Positions 53,697-62,028 of a stretch of DNA of 64,000 bases are shown here, one piece after another. Where the stretch lies: assembly GCA_029624675.1 (NCBI GenBank), contig JARSSP010000013.1, positions 1-64,000 on the forward strand. The letters run 5' to 3'. The notes under the pieces were generated by a model. That model searched no databases and was not told where the DNA came from. It worked only from the letters and a program-made list of their open reading frames with translations. Both the position numbers and the translations under genes were made by a program. Source of the stretch: Candidatus Contendibacter sp. GTDB lineage: Bacteria > Pseudomonadota > Gammaproteobacteria > Competibacterales > Competibacteraceae. Each line of letters starts with the position of its first letter. Position 1 is the first letter of the stretch.

Positions 53697-55591
53697 GTCT
53701 TAATCCCTTCTTCATCAGGGCAAGATTTCAAAGGTTATTAAAGGACGCTGGATTGAGGCTGAAGAGTCTTAATCCCTTCTTCATCAGGGCAAGATTTCAA
53801 AGGACATGGGAATGGTGGACAGACCGGCTGGAAGATGGTCTTAATCCCTTCTTCATCAGGGCAAGATTTCAAAGGGTGACACCTTCCAGGACTTAATGAC
53901 CTTAGTAGCGTCTTAATCCCTTCTTCATCAGGGCAAGATTTCAAAGGCTGCGTCAGGCGTTGCATCGCATAGCGATGGATAGTCTTAATCCCTTCTTCAT
54001 CAGGGCAAGATTTCAAAGGCGGCTCGGTGGACCAAGGGGCAGCAAGCGGCAGGGTCTTAATCCCTTCTTCATCAGGGCAAGATTTCAAAGTAGGAAGCGG
54101 ACCATAGGCATCGATACGACAGTGAGTCTTAATCCCTTCTTCATCAGGGCAAGATTTCAAAGGGAAATTGAATGGGAGAATGGCGCAGGTTATCGGTCTT
54201 AATCCCTTCTTCATCAGGGCAAGATTTCAAAGTCTTACGATATCGACATCTCATGGTGAACGACAGTCTTAATCCCTTCTTCATCAGGGCAAGATTTCAA
54301 AGCCAATCCCCGCTTTTAAACGGGGGCTGGGCTGGCGTCTTAATCCCTTCTTCATCAGGGCAAGATTTCAAAGGTAGGCGTTCGGCCTGTTCGCGCGTGA
54401 TCCAGCGTCTTAATCCCTTCTTCATCAGGGCAAGATTTCAAAGAGATGACGATGAACGAATTTGAAACCGATATCGAAGTCTTAATCCCTTCTTCATCAG
54501 GGCAAGATTTCAAAGACGGCATCGGCTGGCGCTGCCCGGCATCCTAGACCGTCTTAATCCCTTCTTCATCAGGGCAAGATTTCAAAGCACCACTCGCAGT
54601 GGCACTGAGGAAGGCGAGGTCTTAATCCCTTCTTCATCAGGGCAAGATTTCAAAGCGCGCAAGCCGGGCGATGTGGTGTACCAGCCGAATGGTCTTAATC
54701 CCTTCTTCATCAGGGCAAGATTTCAAAGAGGCCGGGATAGGACAGAAGGCCAAAAAATATTTCGGTCTTAATCCCTTCTTCATCAGGGCAAGATTTCAAA
54801 GAACACGGTAGGAAGTAACGATAACGGCGCTGTCGTCTTAATCCCTTCTTCATCAGGGCAAGATTTCAAAGGGGGCTATCACTGATGGCTATGCAGGAGC
54901 CACTGAGTCTTAATCCCTTCTTCATCAGGGCAAGATTTCAAAGAAAATGAACGACGAATACTCGGATTTTTTGGACTGGTCTTAATCCCTTCTTCATCAG
55001 GGCAAGATTTCAAAGACGCCTTCACCGTGGGCAACGGTTTTGTCCACGAGGTCTTAATCCCTTCTTCATCAGGGCAAGATTTCAAAGTATAGATATTTAC
55101 GGAATTGACGATCTTAGTTGGGTCTTAATCCCTTCTTCATCAGGGCAAGATTTCAAAGAGAACTCAGGCAACTATTAGAGACTCCGATAAATGGTCTTAA
55201 TCCCTTCTTCATCAGGGCAAGATTTCAAAGGATTGGAGGCTGATATATATGGGTATGAAGTGGCGTCTTAATCCCTTCTTCATCAGGGCAAGATTTCAAA
55301 GAGGGGATACCTTTTTGAATATGATGTTGCTGGTTAAGTCTTAATCCCTTCTTCATCAGGGCAAGATTTCAAAGCTAAGATGGAGCTTCCAAGACTAAAA
55401 AGGGAGCTATTGGTCTTAATCCCTTCTTCATCAGGGCAAGATTTCAAAGCCTACTACCTAGGACTAACTCACCTGGAAAAACGTCTTAATCCCTTCTTCA
55501 TCAGGGCAAGATTTCAAAGACGGGCGCTGGTCTGAAGCAGAGGATGTTATCAAGGTCTTAATCCCTTCTTCATCAGGGCAAGATTTCAAAG
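53697..55591 (-). CRISPR. CRISPR array, 27 repeats and 26 spacers
   Basis: The repeat is 37 bp, on the plus strand GTCTTAATCCC ... GATTTCAAAG, and all copies I compared are identical, including both ends. Repeat starts run from 53697 to 55555 and spacers are about 31-38 bp. Orientation is inferred as minus: the repeat then ends ATTAAGAC, an 8-nucleotide handle of type III style, and the cas genes share that strand. The array ends inside the remains of cas6 at its downstream side, so the leader-proximal end is at 55591. Confidence 0.98.
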
Positions 55592-55775
55592 TCCGCGACG
55601 CCAAAAATCCTTTCTGAACAACGCCTTAAAAAGGGGGTTGCCAGAAAATTTGTTGCGCGAAAAGTTATCATTTTTGCCATATCGCAACAACTGTTGTTCG
55701 GACGCCAAGGCGATTGAAACACCCGATCAGTATAGCTCAAAATCCATGCAGCTTCAAAGCGTTAGACAGCGACAT
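55592..55775 (-). promoter_or_regulatory. Probable CRISPR leader
   Basis: The 184 bases between the last repeat and the Uma2 gene are AT-rich close to the array and should contain the array promoter. An inverted repeat AACAAC-T-GTTGTT lies at 55686-55698. The stretch CGGACGCCAAGGCGATTGAAAC at about 55699-55720 looks like the 3' half of a CRISPR repeat of another type (hairpin CGCC-AA-GGCG, end GATTGAAAC). Confidence 0.55.
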
Positions 55776-56342
55776 TCACGGCGCTGCCAACACCCCCTCG
55801 TAAACGTCCGCGAGGGTTAAATCCAATCCAACACTGTGCAGGTTGAAATTTCCATCGGTTTCATAAACCTCCAAATCCCAACCAGTCTCCCGCCGGTAAA
55901 CCTCCACCCGCCACACCTCCTGCGCCACCAGCACATACTCCTCCAGGCTTGCCAAGCGGCGATACGCATAAAACTTGTCCGAGCGGTCGTCGCGTTCGGT
56001 CGAACCCGACAGCACCTCAACAATGATTCTAGGCTGTTCAACCACATACGGATCGTTATCGCCAACCGCGCAACCGACCACCACATCCGGATAGTAAAAA
56101 CGCTCGCGCCAGTCCCAAGCCACATGCACCTTGACATCGCCAATGAACACCCGGCACGGCGTACCGCGAAGACGAGCGCGCAGCAATCCATAAAAATTGC
56201 CGGCCAACTCGTTATGCGCCTTGGTTCCACCCGCCATCGCATATACCTCGCCATCCACGTACTCGTGGCGGACCTTGGCGATCTTTTCGCCTTCCAGATA
56301 CTCCGCCGGCGAAACCGACGGTTTGCGCGCCAACTCGACCAT
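55776..56342 (-). CDS. Uma2-family (DUF820) restriction-endonuclease-fold protein
   Basis: A 188-residue Uma2-like protein. Family landmarks are SPAEYLEGE, VRHEYVDGEVYAMAGGT near the start, YYPDVVVGC for the catalytic Asp and PRIIVEVLSGSTERDDRSDKF for the Glu and following helix, so the PD-(D/E)XK core looks complete. ATG 56342 has GGAGG five bases upstream; longer frames to 56393 are possible. It is unrelated to CRISPR by textbook definition but is wedged between cas2 and the leader, on the same strand. It differs from the Uma2 gene at 44456-44941. Confidence 0.85.
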   Translation of the reverse strand: MVELARKPSVSPAEYLEGEKIAKVRHEYVDGEVYAMAGGTKAHNELAGNFYGLLRARLRGTPCRVFIGDVKVHVAWDWRERFYYPDVVVGCAVGDNDPYVVEQPRIIVEVLSGSTERDDRSDKFYAYRRLASLEEYVLVAQEVWRVEVYRRETGWDLEVYETDGNFNLHSVGLDLTLADVYEGVLAAP

Positions 56343-56429
56343 AACCACCTCCACCATATTGACTATTCCCGATAATTTCATACCGTTCGCCATGCGGCAA
56401 CCCCCAGCCGCCCCACGACAACCCCACCG

Positions 56430-56786
56430 CTACGTGACAAACAAATCCTCTTGCCGGGCTGGCCGCGCCGCGTCCGCCCCCAACCGCAACACGTTATGCC
56501 CGTCGCGGATCAACAAAATGTCATCGGGAAACATCTGGGGACCCATCAACACCACCTCCGCCCGCTCCGGCAATGGATAGCACCGCACGTCGTCCTTGCG
56601 CGGGTCGATAATCCCCTCCAGGCCGCGCAGCACCCCTTCCAGCGAATGCTCGAAAAAACTGCCCACGAACACCGAATACTGCACCCGCCAGGCAACCTTC
56701 TCCAAATACCGCGCTACCCGGCTCAACCGCTTCGGGTCCTCGGCAATGTCGTAGCAGATCAGATAAAGCCGCCGTTGCCTTGCCAT
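56430..56786 (-). CDS. cas2: Cas2 (second copy)
   Basis: A 118-residue Cas2. RLYLICYDIAEDPKRLSRV is the ferredoxin-fold start with the conserved Asp13-like aspartate, then VQYSVFVGSF and DDVRCYPLPE. A C-terminal tail of about 35 residues (GPQMFPDDILLIRDG and further) makes it longer than usual. It is distinct in sequence from the Cas2 at 58568-58852. It starts four bases after the end of the divergent cas1 gene, suggesting the two form their own pair. Confidence 0.92.
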   Translation of the reverse strand: MARQRRLYLICYDIAEDPKRLSRVARYLEKVAWRVQYSVFVGSFFEHSLEGVLRGLEGIIDPRKDDVRCYPLPERAEVVLMGPQMFPDDILLIRDGHNVLRLGADAARPARQEDLFVT

Positions 56787-56789
56787 GAC

Positions 56790-57596
56790 TCAAATCTCCA
56801 ACCATTGTTGCAAGCGGCCCAGCAACAGCCGCCCGAACTGAAATACCTCTTCGCGCCGCGCCTCGACCAGCGCCGTCAACTCCCGCTCGTCGTCCCAGAC
56901 TGGCCCTGGCCGACCCTCGCCCCGCCCCGCCGTCAACAGCGGCGCCACCAGCGCCCAACCCAGCAACTCCGCCACATCGTCCACCAGATGCAACGGCTCC
57001 AAATGCGCCAGCCGCTCCGCGTTCAACCCCGCTTCCACCAGCAATTGCGCGCTCAACCCAGCCAACAACCCATGCAGCCGCCGCCAGACCGTCGCCTCCA
57101 GCGCCGCCCCCGCCCCGGCTGGCGTCAGGCCGCGCCACGCCAGCACCGGACCGGAGTCCACGCCCGCGCCCGCTCGCCGTAACTGCTCCGCCAACGCCCG
57201 CCGGGCGCGGCCCCCCATCTCTTGCCGCCAGTCCGCGTACCGGTCCAGGCCATCGGCACGGCGCAGATAGGCGCGCAACCGTTGATACAGATCATCGTCG
57301 CTGGCCGACGGGCCAAACAGATAGCCCCGCACCCCGCCGTCTCCATCCAGGAACACCACCGGAATCCCGGCATCGGCGCAGGCCAGCAGCGCGTCGCAGG
57401 TCCAGCGCACTCCACCCTTGCTCAACACCCGCGCCAACCGTGCCAGCGGATAAAACACCGCCGCCCGCTCCGGCTGCCGGACCCGCAGCGCCGGCCCGTC
57501 CAACTCCACCGCCAACCCGCTTCTCCCCTGCAAATACAACGGCTTGCGCGATCCTTCCGCATACTCGTCCAGCAGACCATGGAACTCAGTCCCCAT
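56790..57596 (-). CDS. Divergent Cas1-like protein
   Basis: A 268-residue protein whose N-terminal domain is clearly Cas1-like: PLYLQGRSGLAVELDGPALR, then FYPLARLARVLSKGGVRWTC and VVFLDGDGGVRGYLFGP. The C-terminal lobe is short. The usual GxEGxxxxxY, the NxxLSxGY stretch and the FHEPxxGRESLAxDLxE block are not recognisable; at best HLEP (199-201) and VDDVAE (205-210) echo the latter. It overlaps cas1 by 11 bases and is followed by its own cas2. It could be a catalytically altered Cas1 acting with the normal one, or a decaying paralogue; the frame is intact, which favours function. Confidence 0.65.
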   Translation of the reverse strand: MGTEFHGLLDEYAEGSRKPLYLQGRSGLAVELDGPALRVRQPERAAVFYPLARLARVLSKGGVRWTCDALLACADAGIPVVFLDGDGGVRGYLFGPSASDDDLYQRLRAYLRRADGLDRYADWRQEMGGRARRALAEQLRRAGAGVDSGPVLAWRGLTPAGAGAALEATVWRRLHGLLAGLSAQLLVEAGLNAERLAHLEPLHLVDDVAELLGWALVAPLLTAGRGEGRPGPVWDDERELTALVEARREEVFQFGRLLLGRLQQWLEI

Positions 57597-58557
57597 CGTC
57601 CCCGCCCTCCGGCAACGCCGGCGCCCGCCCATTCAGCCCGTTCGCCAACCGATAGCTCTCCCGCCGCAGATAACGCCGCAACGGCGGAACCCAGCACTCA
57701 TAACCGGCGTAAAACGCCTGCCGGCCCGCCTTGTCCAGCAAACAAGCCCCTTTATCGAACACGAAATCCTCCACCCGCAACCGCCGTTCCCGAAACAAAC
57801 TCCATACCCACCCGTCCAGCCGGGGCCGCAGCGGCTCGATCAAATCACAGGCCAGCGACTCGCGGCCATACGCCGGTTCGTGAAAGAAACCGAGCAACGG
57901 ATCGAGACCGGCGCCATGAGCGGCCCGCACCGCCTCGAAATGCAACAGCGTATAGCCCAGCGACAGACAGGCGTTGACCGGATCGCGCGGCGGCCGCCGG
58001 TTGCGCCCGGTGAAGTTCAGCGAGGGTGCGAACAGCGCGACCAGCCCGGCGTAATGCGCCGCCGCTCCCGCGCCTTCCAGCCCCAGCACCGTGGCCAGAT
58101 CCGGCGCGTCCGCCAGCGTCGGCAACAACCCGCGTATCGTAACGATGCCATCATGCAAGGGCTTGCGAACATCGGGGCGCTGGGCCAGGGCGGTTTCCAG
58201 CAACCGCCATTGCGCCCGCAACTTGCCGGCGATCAGCGCGCGGGCCAGCGGCAGCCGGGTCGCCGGGTCCAACGCCAGTTGATACTGCGCCAGCCGGCGA
58301 CGGGCGTCGCCGTGGCCCGGCCCGAGCACAATCGCGGTGCGCCGGCTGTGACGGGCGCTCAGACACACCACGCTGGTTCCCTGCGCCGCCAGCGCCCCCA
58401 GCACTCCGCTGTCCAACCGCACCAGCCCCCGCATCACCACCCGCTCCAGCAGCGCCAGCGGCACGCCGCGCGGCCGAGCGTCCGACTCCTCGATCACCAG
58501 CCGCTTGCCGTCCAGGCGCAGGTTTAGATTGCGACGATCCAGATACAACGTACCCAT
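57586..58557 (-). CDS. cas1: CRISPR integrase Cas1
   Basis: A 323-residue Cas1 integrase, which with Cas2 inserts new spacers. The metal-binding triad is visible: Glu161 in GLEGAGAAAHY, His226 in FFHEPAYGRESLACDLIEP, and Asp238/Glu241 in the same block. The N-terminal beta domain begins GTLYLDRRNLNLRLDG. NRRPPRDPVNACLSLGYTLL is present. It belongs to the Cas1 type found with type III loci of Proteobacteria. It follows cas2 by ten bases and overlaps the divergent cas1. Confidence 0.96.
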   Translation of the reverse strand: MGTLYLDRRNLNLRLDGKRLVIEESDARPRGVPLALLERVVMRGLVRLDSGVLGALAAQGTSVVCLSARHSRRTAIVLGPGHGDARRRLAQYQLALDPATRLPLARALIAGKLRAQWRLLETALAQRPDVRKPLHDGIVTIRGLLPTLADAPDLATVLGLEGAGAAAHYAGLVALFAPSLNFTGRNRRPPRDPVNACLSLGYTLLHFEAVRAAHGAGLDPLLGFFHEPAYGRESLACDLIEPLRPRLDGWVWSLFRERRLRVEDFVFDKGACLLDKAGRQAFYAGYECWVPPLRRYLRRESYRLANGLNGRAPALPEGGDDGD

Positions 58558-58567
58558 GACCCACCTC

Positions 58568-58852
58568 TCAGCCCACGTAATAAAACGCTGGATCGCTGGG
58601 CCGAACCGCGATGCCCAGTCCGCGAATGTTCTTGGCGTCCGGCAGCGGCAGCAACAGGAAACGATCCTCGCGCGTGTCGAGCACCCCGCGCACCTCGTCC
58701 AGCAGCGCCCGCCGTTCGCGCGCGGTCAAAAAACACTCGAACACCGATTTTTGGCCGCCACAGGCGTAACCCTTCAGGACGCGCAGCGCCGCCTGCAACC
58801 GATCGGCATCGGTCACATCGTAGGCGGCCAGGTAAAGATCGCGCTGCGGCAT
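58568..58852 (-). CDS. cas2: Cas2 (first copy)
   Basis: A 94-residue Cas2 with DLYLAAYDVTDADRLQAAL, GGQKSVFECFL and the C-terminal PSDPAFYYVG typical of the group accompanying this Cas1. The start at 58852 has GAGGG nine bases upstream; a 58894 start would add an unrelated 14 residues. First gene of the adaptation set in transcription order. Confidence 0.94.
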   Translation of the reverse strand: MPQRDLYLAAYDVTDADRLQAALRVLKGYACGGQKSVFECFLTARERRALLDEVRGVLDTREDRFLLLPLPDAKNIRGLGIAVRPSDPAFYYVG

Positions 58853-59181
58853 CGGCTTGACCCTCGCGGGATAACCGTCCGGGTTATACGCCAAAGTGCG
58901 GGCGCGGACGGGATCGGCAAGCTTGCCGACTCTCCATTCACAGATGAACCCGGATCAAGAAGAACCGCTAATACCGTTTCTCGATAGGTTCTATGCAAAG
59001 TCGTAGGGTGGGTTAGGGCGTCAGCCCGTAACCCACCGATTCGGCTATGGTTTCAGCGGGTTACGCTCCGCTAACCCGCGCTACACCTTGCCGTGAACGG
59101 ACTAAAACCTACCAGGAATTCGGTATTAAGTTCGTTCGTGAATCGCCGCGCCCGCCCAGCCGAGATTCTTTTTATACAGTG
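58853..59181. other. Intergenic region between adaptation genes and VIT/VWA gene
   Basis: About 330 bases without a gene. It contains the upstream region of cas2 (promoter not obvious) and the palindromic repeat at 59003-59084. Confidence 0.6.
59003..59084. repeat. Intergenic palindromic repeat (REP-like)
   Basis: An imperfect palindrome starting GTAGGGTGGGTTAGGGCG and ending CGCTAACCCGCGCTAC, with an internal GCCCGTAACCCACCG / GCGGGTTACGCT pair. This sequence style is a widespread extragenic element in Proteobacteria, often mobile in trans. One copy is seen in this window. Confidence 0.7.
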
Positions 59182-59209
59182 TTGCTGTCTTAAATAAGTG
59201 TGCTAAAAT
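59182..59209 (+). promoter_or_regulatory. Candidate sigma-70 promoter of the VIT/VWA operon
   Basis: TTGCTG (59182-59187), 16-base spacer, TAAAAT (59204-59209), about 50 bases before the gene start. The surrounding sequence is AT-rich compared with the genes. Confidence 0.5.
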
Positions 59210-59259
59210 CTCCCCCATCACCACGGGCAGCAGGCGCGTCGCGCCGCGAAGGGGGAACG

Positions 59260-61596
59260 ATGAACGAGCGGGTTAAGCCACAAGGCTGCGTCCTGCGGGC
59301 CACCGCGATCAGCGGGCGGTTGCAGGGTTTGCTGGGCGAGATCACCATCGCCCAGACCTACCGGAACGCCGAGCCGGTCAACATCGAGGCGGTGTTCACC
59401 TTCCCGGTGCCGGTCGAGGCGGTGCTGTTGGGCGTGGATATCCGCATCGACGACCGGGTGTTGCAGGGTCGGGTGCTGCCCAAGCGCCAGGCCGAGAACG
59501 CCTACGAGGACGCGGTCAGCGGCGGCGACGGCGCGATCCTGCTGCAAGAAGCCGGGCGGGGTCTGTACACCGTCAGCGTCGGCAATCTATTGCCGGGGCA
59601 GACCGCCCAACTCCGTTACCGCTACGCGCTGCTGTCGGTCTGGAACGGCGACACGCTGCGCCTGCAATTGCCCACCACCATCGCCCCCCGCTACGGCGAT
59701 CCTGGCCAGGTCGGTCTGCAACCGCATCAGATTCCAACGGTGGATCTGGACGCCGAAAATCGCTTCAGCCTGGAACTGGAACTGGGCGGGCCGCTGCGTC
59801 AGGCGACCGTGGAATCGCCTTCCCATCGGATCAGCGTCGAGGTTGGCGCTGAAGTTCTACGGGTGCGGTTGGCCGGTGGCCCGGCGCTCATGGACCGAGA
59901 TTTCATCCTTAACATTCAAGGTTCCGCCGAGGCGCGAGCGGCGCTGGGGCTGTGCGCGCCCGACCGGGACGGCTGGGTCGCGCTGGCCAGTTTCCAGCCG
60001 GAATTGGCGGGCCATGCCGATGCTGGCGGCCGGGATTGCGTGCTCATTGCTGACTGTTCCGGCTCGATGGCCGGCGACTCCATCGCCCAAACCCGTGACG
60101 CGCTGCTGGCAATTCTGGACCGGCTGCAACCGACGGATCGGTTCAATCTCATCGCCTTTGGCAGTCAGCCCCGCGCGTTCTTCACCGGGCTGCATCCCGC
60201 CGACGACCGGAGTCTGGCGCAGGCCCGCGCGCTGGTGGCCGGGTTGGACGCCAATATGGGCGGCACCGAGATCGGCGCGGCGCTGCAACTGGCCTATCGA
60301 CAGCGCCAGGGGCAGGCACTGGATATTTTGCTGATGACCGATGGCGAAGCCTGGAACGTCGAGCAACTGGCGGCCGAGGCTCATCAGTCCGGCTGCCGTA
60401 TCTTCGCGGTCGGGGTGGGCGCGGCGGTGGCCGAGGGCTTGGTGCGCGGCTTGGCGGAGGCGACCGGCGGCGCCTGCGAATTCGTCCATCCCAACGAGGA
60501 CATGGCGGCGCGCATCGTCCGCCATTTCGAGCGGATTCGCGCCCCGCGCGCCGAGGCGGCGATGACTTGGCCGGTCGAGCCGACCCGGCGGTTGCCGGAG
60601 CAAGTCGAACGCGTGTTCAGCGGCGACACCCTGCATTTGCTGGCCTGGCTGCCGGCGCGACCCGAAGGACCGGCGACGCTGAATCTGACGCTGGGCGACG
60701 GCCGACGATTGAGCCAGAACGTGACGCTGGAACCCTGGCCGGTGGCGGAGACCGCCGACACCCTGCCCCGGCTGGCGGCGGCCCGGTGCATCGCCCAGTT
60801 GTCCGCCGAGGACGCCACCGTGCTGGCGGTCCAGTATCAACTGGTCACGCCGCATACCCATTTCCTGATGGTGGACACGCGCGCCGAAGATCAAAAGGCG
60901 ACGGAATTGCCGGAACTGCGCACCGTGCCGCATCGGCTGGCAGCGGGCTGGGGCGGCGTGGGGAGGGTGGCGGCGGCGGCTCCTTGCATGGCGGCAATGG
61001 AACCCCCGGCTTTTGAAAGAACGACTTTGCTGCGACGTCAGCCGTTGCCGTCCTCTCCGCCCGCGCCGCTGGCCGCGCCCCCACCCATGCCCGGAGCGGC
61101 GCAACCCTCTCTGTCCGGCGGCGTCCGGGCGATGTTCGACGCCTTGCGGGAGATGGCCGCGCCGGCGCCCAAGGCAGCGCAAAAATCCCTGTTGGGCCGG
61201 GCCAGGACCATGCTCGACGCCTTGCGGAAGGAAGCTCCGCCTCCAACTCCGCCGCTGGCGACCACCGCCGGCACGCCCGCCGACTTCGCCCGCTGGCTGG
61301 AAGCGAACGCCGCGCGGCTAGCCGATCCGATACAGCCGTTGCCGACGCTGGACGAACTGGCTCGCGCCGGCCTGCCGGACGATCTGCTGACAGGATTGCG
61401 CGACCTGGTCGCCCAAGGCGAAACCGAGGACGCCGTCGTGGCGGCGCTGCTCCATGCCTTTCTCCAGCATGGGCCGGAGGGCCGGTTGCCGCGCAACGCC
61501 AGTCGTAAGATCCGCGCCCGCTTCCAGAAACAGGTCTCGGCCACGCTGGCGGCGGCGGTCGAACCGCTGGTCAAGACCTGGTGCGCGACGGGGTGA
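59260..61596 (+). CDS. VIT- and VWA-domain protein
   Basis: A 778-residue protein. Residues 5-125 are a VIT domain (LGEITIAQTYRNAEPVNIEAVF, FPVPVEAVLLGVDIRID, AENAYEDAVSGGDGAILL). A von Willebrand A domain follows, with the metal-site motif DCSGSMAG near residue 265 and MTDGEAWNV later. The C-terminal 250 residues are Pro/Ala-rich with two similar short segments (RAMFDALREM and RTMLDALRKE). No signal peptide. The ATG at 59260 has a purine-rich GAAGGGGGAAC upstream. In other bacteria such proteins act in surface adhesion or metal-dependent complex assembly; here the role is unknown. The MerR gene starts six bases after its stop. Confidence 0.88.
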   Translation: MNERVKPQGCVLRATAISGRLQGLLGEITIAQTYRNAEPVNIEAVFTFPVPVEAVLLGVDIRIDDRVLQGRVLPKRQAENAYEDAVSGGDGAILLQEAGRGLYTVSVGNLLPGQTAQLRYRYALLSVWNGDTLRLQLPTTIAPRYGDPGQVGLQPHQIPTVDLDAENRFSLELELGGPLRQATVESPSHRISVEVGAEVLRVRLAGGPALMDRDFILNIQGSAEARAALGLCAPDRDGWVALASFQPELAGHADAGGRDCVLIADCSGSMAGDSIAQTRDALLAILDRLQPTDRFNLIAFGSQPRAFFTGLHPADDRSLAQARALVAGLDANMGGTEIGAALQLAYRQRQGQALDILLMTDGEAWNVEQLAAEAHQSGCRIFAVGVGAAVAEGLVRGLAEATGGACEFVHPNEDMAARIVRHFERIRAPRAEAAMTWPVEPTRRLPEQVERVFSGDTLHLLAWLPARPEGPATLNLTLGDGRRLSQNVTLEPWPVAETADTLPRLAAARCIAQLSAEDATVLAVQYQLVTPHTHFLMVDTRAEDQKATELPELRTVPHRLAAGWGGVGRVAAAAPCMAAMEPPAFERTTLLRRQPLPSSPPAPLAAPPPMPGAAQPSLSGGVRAMFDALREMAAPAPKAAQKSLLGRARTMLDALRKEAPPPTPPLATTAGTPADFARWLEANAARLADPIQPLPTLDELARAGLPDDLLTGLRDLVAQGETEDAVVAALLHAFLQHGPEGRLPRNASRKIRARFQKQVSATLAAAVEPLVKTWCATG

Positions 61597-61602
61597 GGGG
61601 CG

Positions 61603-62001
61603 ATGGACGAAACGCTGGAACCCACCTTCGGGATCGAGGAACTGTGCGGTTTGACCGGCGTCACCCGACGCACCGTGCGGTTCTACACCCAGAAGGGATT
61701 GCTGGACCCGCCGGAGGGCGAGCGGCGCGGCGCGTACTATACCCGCCGCCATCTGGAGCAATTGCTGCTGATCCGCAAATGGCAGGCGGCCGGCGTGTCC
61801 CTGGAGCGCATCGGCCAACTGCTGCGGGGCGAATGGGTCGAGCTGCCGCCCGCGCCGGAGCCGGGAACCGTCGAGGTTTGGAGCCGGGTGACGCTGCGGC
61901 CAGGCCTGGAAGTGCATCTGGAGCCAGGTCGGCTGGGTTTGACGCCGGAAGAAACGCAGGAGTTGATTCAGCGCCTGGTGGCGGTGACGAGCCAGGGGTG
62001 A
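61603..62001 (+). CDS. MerR-family transcriptional regulator
   Basis: A 132-residue regulator. The N-terminal winged helix-turn-helix is FGIEELCGLTGVTRRTVRFY followed by QKGLLDPPEGERRGAYYTRRH and a short helical extension. The C-terminal half has no cysteine pattern, so a metal-sensing role is unlikely; a small-molecule or protein ligand is possible. AGGGG precedes the ATG. It follows the VIT/VWA gene directly and presumably regulates the operon. Confidence 0.9.
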   Translation: MDETLEPTFGIEELCGLTGVTRRTVRFYTQKGLLDPPEGERRGAYYTRRHLEQLLLIRKWQAAGVSLERIGQLLRGEWVELPPAPEPGTVEVWSRVTLRPGLEVHLEPGRLGLTPEETQELIQRLVAVTSQG

Positions 62002-62028
62002 GCGCGCGAACCACCGCGTCGGCGGTGG

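Noticed and set aside
53738..54465. Open frames repeating KSCPDEEGIKT or LNPFFIRARFQ
   Set aside because: They are translations of the CRISPR repeats and spacers, not genes.
59857..61182. 441-codon minus-strand frame
   Set aside because: Antisense to the VIT/VWA gene; arginine/glutamine-rich shadow.
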